A DNA stretch of 64,000 bases, from positions 186,001-250,000 of the forward strand of contig JAIXMG010000016.1 in assembly GCA_025201345.1 (NCBI GenBank). The letters run 5' to 3'. Positions 12,166 through 21,467 of the stretch are shown piece by piece. Numbering within the stretch: the stretch's first letter is position 1; each line of letters begins with the position of its first letter. Source of the DNA: Thamnidium elegans. Lineage: Eukaryota > Mucoromycota > Mucoromycetes > Mucorales > Mucoraceae. The translations under genes were made by a program, and so were the position numbers. The notes under the pieces are model-generated. The model did no database searches. It saw nothing but the letters and a program-made list of their open reading frames with translations, and was not told where the DNA came from.

Positions 12166-12971
12166 ATGACAGATACAACTTCACAGCCACATCATTTACT
12201 TCATCCTCACGAAGTATACACTAATCCTGCTGCTGCATATCAAGCTACAAGTGCTGTTGACCCCAGACAACAACAGCAACATCATTTGTATCAGCAACAA
12301 CAACCTACACAACCTGCTCAACAACCACAGCCTGCATATCCCATGGTAAGCTATATTTAATCTTTTTTTGATATACGAGCTTCGTATAAAAAAATTAAAC
12401 TTATTTTATCCGTAGCAACCTATTGTTCACTCTCCTACCCATCAACAATTAGGTTATAGGCCTATGGAACAACATGGCGGTCCAGCCCCTCCACAACCAC
12501 CTCAACCTCCTTCTGATCAAGCTCAAGTAGAAGAGCCATTGTATGTAAACGCTAAACAGTATCATCGTATATTAAAGCGTAGAGCTGCAAGAGCAAAGTT
12601 GGAAGAATTGAATAAACTCTCAAAGGCAAGAAAGCCTTATCTTCATGAAAGTAGACATAAACATGCTATGAGAAGACCTCGTGGTCCCGGTGGAAGATTC
12701 TTGAGTTAGTATTTTTAACATACGTTATATATATATATATATATATCGAATGCCAATGCCTCTTTTTTATTTTTATTTTGTAGCTGCAAAAGAAGTTGAA
12801 GAGCTGGAAAGAACTGGAAAAATGCCTGGTCAGATGAATAATAATGATGATAAACAACCTGTAAATAATAATAATAAGCAACATATTGATGACAAACAAC
12901 AATTACCACCACAAACACAGTGGACTAATCCACCTGACATGAATAATTATAGTGGTGGATACGAACATTAA
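12166..12971 (+). CDS. HAP2: CCAAT-binding factor subunit NF-YA/Hap2
   Basis: Three exons (12166-12345, 12416-12704, 12784-12971) join in phases 0 and 1 to give 218 residues. Residues 1-95 are rich in Gln, His and Pro ([20 protein letters not shown]), typical of the activation region. From about residue 99 the full NF-YA core follows: [20 protein letters not shown] (the helix that contacts NF-YB/NF-YC), a short linker, then [19 protein letters not shown] with GGRFL (the helix that reads CCAAT). The two conserved blocks lie within one exon. The tail is Asn/Gln-rich. The protein is expected to work in the nucleus as part of the heterotrimeric Hap complex; the other subunits are not in this window. 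Confidence 0.96.
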
Positions 12972-13792
12972 AGAACGACATTTTGACATTGTGTATGATG
13001 TAAATATTTTTTTTTCTCTCATTTCATCTTTTTTTTTTCTAAAAAAAAAAAGAAAGCTTTTTGTTTTTGTTTACTTGTTTCTTTCCCCTATTTTTGTTTT
13101 TATTTTCACTCACTCACTCGCACAACTAGCATGTAACAAACATAATTAATAATAAACATTTTATTTACCTTTCGAAACTTAATTGCATTACCCTCCAAAT
13201 AGCACCGAGGCTGTCTGGGCCTGAAAATTAAAACGAAAAATCCATTTGAGGTAATGTTTTATTTTATTTAAAGAAGTTAACCTTATTTGAGGCTGTGTAA
13301 TGCATTAACAAGTTTATCTCGATTATATGTACAAAAAAAAAAAGAAAAAAAAAAAAGTCTTTCGCTTGATATTAACAATAAGTGAATATTTAGTTAGTAT
13401 TACCCGCTACAGTAGATGTAATATCTCCTTCTTTATTACCATGCTTTACAGAGTACGGTGTCTTATAAGCTTCAGAAGAAAAAAAAAGAAAGAATTGTGT
13501 AGCATTACAGATGTGATTGGCTAAACATATATTACTGCAATTTACAGCTGAATGATTCCACGAATTCCCGCAGACCACTAATAATTCTCCATATGCATTG
13601 CATAGAGGCACAACGTTATCAGATAAGGGCTCGTCAAATAAATAAATACTATTCGATAATAATAGATATCTGATGGCTATCTTAAATTATGTGGAAAGGG
13701 AGAACTGAAGAAAAAAAAGTAAATCAGCATTTTGACGTATTAAGTAGAAGTTATCTATTAAGGTCGCCAATTTATTATAAAGCTTTTTTTTT
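12972..13792. other. Intergenic between convergent HAP2 and secreted-protein gene
   Basis: 3' flanks of two convergent genes. T-rich and A-rich runs from 13010 to 13060 and the A tract at 13330-13357 probably lie in 3' ends. Short ORFs here are low-complexity and are not supported. Confidence 0.45.
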
Positions 13793-14287
13793 TTAACGGG
13801 GAGCATTACATCTTCCTTTAATACAAGACTCTATACAGTCATCACTTGTGCGGCAACAATAGTTTTTCAAACCATTGCCTTTGTTTTTACCAAATGACCC
13901 CGAAGCACAAGTAGGAGCAGAAGTAGGGCTATTACTAGTAGTAGAAGAAGTTCTAGTGATAGTCGAAGATGGCTTTACGTAACCGTTACATTTTCGTTTA
14001 ATACAGGACTCCCAACAGTCATCGCTAGTTTTGCAACAATAGTTTTTGTAACCGTCACCTTTATTCTTTCCGTAGGAGCCAGAAATACAAGAAGGTGTAG
14101 AGGTAGGAGCAGTATTAGAGAAAGAAGATGTAGTAGCTGACAAAAAAGTAGAAATAGTAGTAGTAGTAGTAGTAGTAGTAGAAGAAGAAGAAGATGATGA
14201 TAATGAAGAAGTAGTAGACGTAGAAGAGGAAGAAGTAGAGTCGGTACTAGAAGCTGTAGGGACAGTGGAGGTAGGAGTATATGTAGC

Positions 14288-14322
<35 letters not shown>

Positions 14323-14683
14323 CAAGTACTACAGGTATTTGGCAGGTATACTTTGAATAAACGAAAGTAGAATCGGGGTCAGGAGTACACTCGTACGTAG
14401 TCTTGCTATCCATCGTAGTAATACGATCCACCAGTACATTACGGCCATTAGCTTTAAAATAAACATTTATAGACTCGCCACAGAGAGGTTCATCATAAGA
14501 AAGAAGGAAATTATTTACGGGCAAATGCTTACACCTAAAATTACAATCTGTGACAGTGGTTACGCAAACAGGAAGTATAACTGCATTTTGAGGTCCCCTG
14601 GTAACTACATGATATTTTTGTTCAATAGCAATAGCGGTTTGGAATAATCCAGAGACGAGTAAAGTCAGTTTAGAAAGATACAT
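13793..14683 (-). CDS. Secreted Ser/Thr-rich protein with two tandem six-Cys modules
   Basis: A single exon of 296 codons. Residues 1-19 form a signal peptide (MYLSKLTLLVSGLFQTAIA). Residues 20-120 are a globular domain with six cysteines. About 121-198 is a Thr/Ser-only linker, probably heavily O-mannosylated. The C-terminus carries two near-identical modules, C199-C232 and C259-C292, each C-x16-C-C-x5-C-x3-C-x4-C. They share G[SY]xGKNKGxGxKNYCC and TSDDCxESCIKxxCN, and are joined by a second short Ser/Thr linker. The layout is that of an extracellular or wall-associated protein with small disulfide-knotted domains. No GPI signal is seen, and I do not recognise the modules as CBM1 or hevein. 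A TATAAATATAAAAAG stretch lies just upstream of the start. Confidence 0.85.
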
Positions 14684-15574
14684 TTAGAATGTGTAATTGG
14701 GATAAATATAAAAAGAAACTGCCCTTTTTATATACTTGTTATTTAAAACACAGGCAGTGGTACAAATATATATTTTTTACTTACGTATCGGTTAGTACCT
14801 TATATGGTTCATGAAATTATTTCAATAAAAAGGATAATTGGAGCGTTTCTAGGCACCACGAAAAGTCTGGAGTATTATTTCGTCTAAAGATATAGCTTTA
14901 CAGCGATCTGTGGATGAAATTAATTTTATATTGCGGGTTATTTAACCAAAAGTCTAGCTGTAGTAAATATATTTCATCGCTTTTGAATAATTTAAATAGA
15001 GGGTTCAATTAGCTTAGTTTTTATGTTACAGTGAATGCTTCGGATAGTTACTTATCAAGTAAGTTTTTTTCGGTTACAACAAATATTGGTATTTTTTTTA
15101 AAAAAAAACATATTCGAGATGTGTTTATTTAACTTACGAAGAAATTATATGAAAGCTTCTAGTCTTCAAAAGTGCATTATTTACCAATACTATTCATAAA
15201 TAAAAAAAGAATAAAAATCGAAATGATAGAGAGAGAGAGTATAATGAAATAAATCATATATTACTCGAGTCAACTATAAAAACGTAATAATAATAAGAAC
15301 ACTCTGAAGGGATACGAGGGGGGGGGGGGGAAGGCAAGAAGAAAAGAGCAACTGTGGTGTGATAATTACTGCTAAAAAAAAAAGGCTCACTGAGATTTCA
15401 CAGCTTAAAAATCGCTCACATAAGAAAACACTGCTAATTTCAGCACTTATAATAAATAATGGTCTTTAATTTATTAAAAAACAGAAAACGCGTTTCGGAC
15501 CCAAGTTGTATAATACAAAATAGTTGTTTCGAATACATCTTTGATAAAAAAAATTAAAAAGTACTTTTTTTGTT
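14684..15574. other. Intergenic, repeat-poor part of a 6-kb gene desert
   Basis: AT-rich. Contains a GAGAGAGA run near 15230, a run of about 10 G near 15321, and a CGCGTTTCGGACCC segment near 15489 that is more GC-rich than its flanks. No coding region is seen. Confidence 0.4.
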
Positions 15575-16260
15575 TTTTTTTCGATTTTCATTTTTGGGGG
15601 TCAACCCCTTTTGTTTTTTGGCCAGAAATCACGGTTTTTCTGCGATTACTCCGGATCCAAGTTTCCTTTCTTTGTGAAAAAAATAAGGATAGTAAAGTAC
15701 TCTTTTAGACGCATTTAATCCATTTTAAGTAAAATTTTTAATTCAAAAATTGAAAGAGTAATCACTGTTTAAAAATAACTTTTTTTTGGAAAAAATGACA
15801 CGCATTTTTTGTGTAACGATTTTTCTTGATTTTTTCTTTTACGTGATTACATAAAATATATTTTTCTATTACTATTTTTGGTTATAGCAACGATTATAGA
15901 TCTTTAAAAACCCTTTATTGTTTATTTATAATAAAAGTGCTATGACTAAAACTGAGCGAGAAAACAAGCTTTAAAGAAAACGCTATTTTAAGTTCCGCTT
16001 AACTCAAATTTTAGTAAAAAAAAAAGTCTTTAAACACTGATCACTCGCTCCGTGTTTCTAGTAAAAATATACTTTTAGATGGATTAGATGCGTCTAAAAG
16101 AGTACTTTATTAGCATTAAATTTTTCACAAATAAAAGCAAAGTATATCCGGAGTAATTGCAAAAAATCTGAGAAAAAAAATCGAAAAACAAAAGGGGTTG
16201 ACCCCTCAAAATGATCAAAAATGGCCAAAAATGAACAGCCGAAAAAAAGTAGAAAAAATC
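15575..16260. mobile_element. Long imperfect inverted repeat (fold-back element)
   Basis: The left arm, about 15575-15795, matches the reverse complement of the right arm, about 16018-16260. Shared blocks in order from the outside are GGGGTCAACCCCTTTTGTTT, ATTACTCCGGAT, TTTGTGAAAAA, TAAAGTACTCTTTTAGACGC, TAATCCAT and CACTGTTTAAA. Arms are roughly 220 bases with a spacer of about 220 bases. No ORF inside looks like a transposase. The outer ends are too eroded to show a target duplication. It could be a non-autonomous fold-back transposon or two oppositely inserted copies of one repeat. Confidence 0.75.
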
Positions 16261-17120
16261 GAAAAAAAATATAAAATAACAAGCGGTTTTCAATATTTGA
16301 TGTTAAAGACAATGACTTGGTGACTAACTTTCACTAAGTAACTTGGGCAAAAGAACCATTTCCTGACTTTTAATTATACACAGAAAACACTTTATTTTAA
16401 ACACTAATAAAATTACTTTTTTAGAAGTGATGCCTGAATGTTCGTATAAAAACGACTGTTTTAAAAGGATAACGGACGAACAATGATGGGCCATAATAAT
16501 TTAAATAGTTCCTAAACCCGCCCAAGCTATTGTATAGAAAAATATACTGTATATATCATTCTACGAATGCTCAAACATTAAACTCTATTAAAAACTTTAT
16601 TGTTATCAATTAAAATAATACAAAACTATGTATTAAAATGACACATAATTAACTTTTTTATATAAAAACGTAGTTACCATGTGCTCAATGGCAAATAAAA
16701 TAATTTACAGAACAATAAAATAAATCAAGTGCCACTGCCAATAAGCAACGGTATCATTGCGTTGATAACAAAGAAAATCATAATGACATTTAGACACAGT
16801 GTAGTGCCATTCATATGAGTTTTTTTTTTAAGAGCAAGATAATGACCAAAGGAATTACAAAAGAAAATGTACAGTCAATTGCAACGTATAATAAAGGAAA
16901 GATGATTAAAAGAATATAAACGCTAAGAAAATATCCTACTTTAAAAAACCTTTAAGCACCACTGGTATTATGTTTATTTATTTAATATAAAAGAATAATA
17001 ATTTTTTAAGATAAGAAAGTTTAAAAAAGTTGGTTCTATTAAGTTAAAAGATTGGTATGCCAGAGTTGATAAACAAGTAATATCTGTAAGTATTTGTATC
17101 ATCATATCCCGACTAGTAAC
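16261..17120. other. Intergenic repeat graveyard
   Basis: AT-rich, no ORF of note and no clear repeat family. Confidence 0.4.
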
Positions 17121-17235
17121 CATAAAGTGCCCTTGTAAGCATTTTATTTATGGCATCCACAAAGTGTCCTCAATTGAGCCTTTTCTTTGTATTGCCCGTA
17201 AAGTGCCCTTAATCGAGCCTTTTCTTTACGGTGCC
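17121..17235. repeat. Three tandem ~39-base hairpin repeats
   Basis: Units at about 17121-17157, 17158-17196 and 17197-17235 share AAAGTGCCCT...GAGCCTTTTCTTT. Each unit can form a stem with its own ends: CCATAAA/TTTATGG, ACAAAG/CTTTGT and CCGTAAAG/CTTTACGG. The stem bases differ between units but still pair. Unit 2 also holds an inner perfect palindrome, CTCAATTGAG. Confidence 0.75.
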
Positions 17236-18274
17236 GGCTATTTCTGACTAAACATGGTATTGGATAGAATTCGCAGCAAAAGCAAAAGTAATAGAGATTA
17301 AATAAAGTTTTGTAGCAGAGCATTGTACCAGAGTTTTTTTTTTTTTTTTTTTTTTATACCAGAGTTGCGTACTAAAATATAGGAAGAATCAACCAAAATT
17401 TTGTGCAAGAGACCCACCCAAAGTCTCAAATAAATTTTTGCATATAGTAGGAGTAAAAGGCTTTAAAATATTTCTGACAGCATTTGCAGTAGAGACCAAA
17501 CAAAGTACCACACTAAACTATTGTACCAAAGTATAGTAGTAAACCACCAAAGCCTTGCGACAAAGCAAAATAATAGACCAGAAGAAAGCCTTGAATAAAG
17601 TTTCGAACAGAACAGAACCAAACGTGTTAAAATTATTTTGACAGCATTTTAGAGAGTTTCAGAAACTACCTGAAAAAGTAAATAAAAATAAAAATCTCTC
17701 TTTATAGCTTTGTTTTTAGTTTAGTAATAATTAGCCTTTACCATGAAAGTCAAAAGAAAGAAAACGCCCTCTTCAAGTGTAACATTTTTTTTTTTTTTTA
17801 ATAATTACTCTTTTTTTACTAGTCCAATATGTATATTAATATTCTATAGGTTCGAACAAAAAGTAAATAATGATGTAGTTTTTTTTTTCATCAACCAAAA
17901 CGAAAGTTAAACTCGCCCTCCCAGTGCATTTAATCGATGCTCTCTTTCTTAATCAAAATAAGTGCAAAGATATATGTTAAAACGAGTAGTTCTTTCATTG
18001 TAAAGGATCACCATCTTTTCAATTTATTATAGTTTCTAATACGCCAAATTTTTTTGCGTCATACTGTCCAAAAAAAAAAAAAGGCTGTACTTTTTATGAG
18101 TACATGAATTACCCTTCCTCACTTTTTTATGTGACGTGATCTTGTTTCTATTTTTATTTGAGAAAAAAAAAAAAACTTTTTTTCCCACTCTTTCTTTACT
18201 TCTTTATCACTTCTGAAATAAGGTATGTACATACTAGTTTTATTTCAACTTACTCACACTTTTCTTTTTTATCC
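17236..18274. other. Degenerate low-complexity repeat region
   Basis: From about 17300 to 17640 loosely repeated ACCAGAGT / ACCAAAGT / GACAAAGC words recur with short spacers, around a T run near 17336-17355. No reading frame stays open. From 17700 to 18274 there are T and A tracts without other structure. Confidence 0.4.
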
Positions 18275-19392
18275 CAGGTCCTACTGCTGTATCCGAAATG
18301 GGCGTTCTTTGAAACCTCGTGATGGATTGATGCTCTCTATACCGCGTCTTCTAGGCTGTCTGGTAGGGCGTACGCCGTCATAAGTATGCGCGGGGTACAT
18401 GACAACGCTTCTTCTGGTTGTGCTCACTAGTTGAGCACCGCGGTGGCTCTGGGATGGTACATACTTCCTCAAGTTAGCAGAGGATACGCGATTCGGGTGA
18501 GCCTAAACGACACCTGATGACCGACGCCTTGTTATGCTTGTTACGTGGATGTACTGGTAGATCTGGCGTATGGATGTGGTGATCTTACTGCTGTGGTGGA
18601 TCGAAAATCCCTAGGTGTGGACTTTCTTTCTAACCTTGGTTTCACTGGATGTGATGGTTCTGTCTGTTTCCCTGGTTTCTTGACCTCTGGTTTTTTAGCT
18701 GTAATTACTTGATCTGATCCCTGGTGACGGGCTCACTTAATCCTTGGTTTACTCCCTTCTCAAGTTCCTATTACTGTGAAAGTGCCTTCTATTTGAGGAT
18801 TCTAAAGAATACCGGCCAAAAAAAAAAAAAAAAAAAAAAAAACGCTGGTATTCTTTGGTCTCCCTCTTATAGTCGACACTGGATCGGTAAGAAAGAACTT
18901 GGGTTGGCCGTAAACCTTGGTGACGGTGTTCCCTGATCCTTGGTGAGGATTGGGTAATTATAGTTTGAAAACCATGTCAAGAAATCGTAAGTGGAAACAG
19001 GTGGTTCCAGATCTGAAGGTGGGATTAAGGTTGGAAAGATTGTCTGCATCTAGGTGTCTTTTCGTGAAGCCATGGTGGTTTGATTTATCGCAACTGTACA
19101 AAGGAGCGATCGGTACATCTACATAGCAAGCATAACAAGGCGTCAGTCATCAGGAGTCGTTTAGGTCCACCCGAATTGCGTATCTCCCGCTAACTTGAGG
19201 AAGTGTGTACTATCCCAGAACCGCCGTGGTTATTGACAGTGAGCCAACTAGAAGAAGTGTTGTCGTGTGCTTACGTGTAACATACTTTGGCGATGTATGC
19301 TTCTATCGGGCAGTTCTGGTTTTCCTGCGATATTTATAGCCAGTCCTCAGCTCAAATTAGGGTACACTGTTCATGTACAGCGCCGTAGCATC
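18275..19392. repeat. 1.1-kb head-to-head palindrome with a poly(A) centre
   Basis: The left arm (about 18275-18818) is homologous to the reverse complement of the right arm (about 18843-19392). The only spacer is a run of some 24 A. Shared words from centre outward include GGTATTCTTT, GTAAACC, GTAATTA, CAAGCATAACAAGGCGTC, TAACTTGAGGAAGT, TATCCCAGA and AGAAGAAG.GTTGTC. The region is clearly more GC-rich than its surroundings. The left arm keeps an open frame of 63 codons on the minus strand (18281-18472); the same frame in the right arm is broken by stops. Both arms look like diverged copies of one formerly coding repeat. No transposase motif is recognised. Confidence 0.8.
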
Positions 19393-19654
19393 TGGGATGG
19401 GATCAGATGTGTTTCCGCCTTCACGTGGCTGAACCTGTTAGTATCAAAGTGTTCTTTTTTATACATGTATAAAAAGGTCTGCTTTGAGAACCAAGAAAAA
19501 CACGCTTTAAATAAATAAATAAATAAAACTACTTTTTTTTTCAAATAAATGTTTTAAATAATGTTTTTAAAATTATATAACACCTTCTTACTGATAGGTC
19601 CATAAAACTATTATTCCGAATTTCTCCCTCTCCCTCTCCCCTATCCATGCATAC

Positions 19655-19945
19655 TTACAATCGTATTGAATCCCAAGAATATATGAGCAGTATAGCCCGG
19701 AAAAAAAACGAGTCAGCTCCAAAATACATAACTTGATCTGCCATTGCCACAGGGTCTTCGTAAAAGGTAGTCACGATCAAGAACCGAGTTACGGTAGGTA
19801 AATATGGTTTAATAGGAGTACGTACCAAGTCTATAAAATGTTCTGCTCTCTCACTTGTAGATTTTAACGTATTATAACCCATTTTATAACTCTTTCTCTG
19901 TTTTATCTCTTTTTGTATATAACCCTTTTTCTTAATATACATCAT
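19655..19945 (-). pseudogene. Truncated SURF4/Erv29-like fragment
   Basis: The minus-strand ORF contains TSERAEHFIDLVRTPIKPYL and then PTVTRFLIVTTFYEDPVAMA. This matches the start of SURF4/Erv29 cargo receptors (ED/E..D...R.TK.YLP...R..L..TF.ED..R). After that the frame degenerates at an A run. A neighbouring frame continues weakly to a GTAAGT donor near 19658, with no further exon before the next gene. Known SURF4 proteins have about 270-300 residues and several membrane spans, so only the first part is present. Likely a broken gene copy or a partial duplication. Confidence 0.5.
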
Positions 19946-20946
19946 ACTTTCTCTTATAAATCTTTACTTTATTTCAATAAAAATAAATAAAGGCTTTACA
20001 ATAGTTATAATATTCATAGAAAGGGTCTGTAACTAAAGTAATAACACTTTAGCTGTACATTATCGACTCTGTTTAAGATTGTTCGATTTAAGGGTAGGTT
20101 TTATTTAAGGGTGAATTTCTCCAGGACACCTTCTTCCGTCCCCCGCTATAATACCACTATTATCGGTAATAATTGACTTAAGAGTGAATTTCGGCCACCC
20201 TTAGATAGAGCCGCTACTGTATATGCTGAAAAAAATAATTAGTCCAAAGTATACCTTTAAATGTATTACTACTTTATCTGAAGTGTTCTAACCGCGGCTG
20301 ACGTTGCATCTCTGTTGCTGCAAGTTCTTCCACATTTTAAAGCTAGAAAGTTGGGGTTCCGTCACCTTTCAAATCTTTGACGCACTCTGGACGTTAGACA
20401 GTCTTTGGGCCTGATTTTTCTTAACTCTAAAGTCCTCCTTTGTCTATTCAAATTCTTACTGTAGTAGGATGATCTCAAATCTTCTCTTGACTTCATAGAG
20501 AACTAAAAAGAAATATACTTAATTTTGTTTCGAGCAGTTATCTTGAAATGATTTGGTAATTAAGTTGTGGAACATGCGGTCTAATAATACGAATTAAAGA
20601 GCAATTGTTAGCCGCCTCTTTTTTTTTTTAAAAAAAATAAAATATCAATTCATAGTTTAATTAGGTCTATCTTACTTGATACATATCTAGCTTGTAAATT
20701 CAAAGTTATAATTATAATATTAATGAGAAACTATGTACTTCACATCGTTTAACTTGCTACGTGCAAATATATTGTATCAAGCAAGCATTGCATAAATGCA
20801 TCTGCGAAAGTACGAATTTGACACTTGTTTGAAACCCAACTTTCGTGACTTCCATTAATTTTTTTTTTTTTTTGTAGTTGGATAACCCTGTAACCCCGGC
20901 CTTCAAAGCAAATTTACTTTTTTCAAACTAGACTAATTCATACAAC
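19946..20946. other. Intergenic 1.0 kb
   Basis: Contains a short direct repeat (TTTAAGGGTGAATTTC near 20105 and TTAAGAGTGAATTTC near 20178). A more GC-rich patch at 20285-20500 shows a short minus-strand open stretch rich in Arg/Lys/Ser, possibly a gene relic. T runs precede the mL41 start. Confidence 0.4.
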
Positions 20947-21327
20947 ATGTTCGGTGTCATTAAAGCCATTCCCAGAGGTGCAAGCCGTATGCCTTTAACA
21001 GCAAAGAAGGGTCACAATTTCTACAAAGGTATAAAAAAAAAGAAAAATAATGCATCAAAGTAAAATGATCTAATTAAAAAAAAAAATAGGTACTGGTTCT
21101 GGTGCCATGGGTAGACATACCAAGAATGGTGGTTATTTAGTTGATTGGAACAAAGTTAGAACATTCGTTGTTCCTGATCTTGAAAACTTTACAGTACGTT
21201 TTTTTTTTTTAAAAAAAATATATATACCAATCACTTCTTTTTTTTTTACTAACATTATTAAAAATAGCTTGGACCTTACGTTTCTCGTAAAACTCCTATT
21301 GTCATGAAGAAGAGCGCCACCAACTAA
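20947..21327 (+). CDS. MRPL27: Mitochondrial large-subunit ribosomal protein mL41 (Mrpl27)
   Basis: Three exons (20947-21028, 21090-21193, 21268-21327) join in phases 1 and 0 into 81 residues. The N-terminus MFGVIKAIPRGASRMPLTAK is basic, as in mitochondrial imports. The diagnostic mL41 core follows: FYKGTGSGAMGRHTKNGGY, then LVDWNKVRTFVVPDLENFTL and GPYVSRKTP. The FYKGTG...G.HTK.GGY.VD..KVR.FVVPDL pattern is characteristic of the family. Size fits the short fungal members. Confidence 0.9.
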
Positions 21328-21467
21328 AAAAAATAGCAACTTAATAGATTTATAACCCAACAAACTGCAAACATGGACAAAAACCAACAAAAAATATATA
21401 TTGTGTATAGTATTGAATGAATAAAAAAAAAAAAAAAAAAAAAAGTGTGTGTTTATACAAAGAAGTT

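Noticed and set aside
13975..14325. Leu-rich minus-strand ORF of 116 codons
   Set aside because: It is another frame of the Ser/Thr linker in the secreted-protein gene.
17851..17870. GGTTCGAAC word suggesting a tRNA T-arm
   Set aside because: No acceptor stem, D-arm or anticodon arm could be folded around it.
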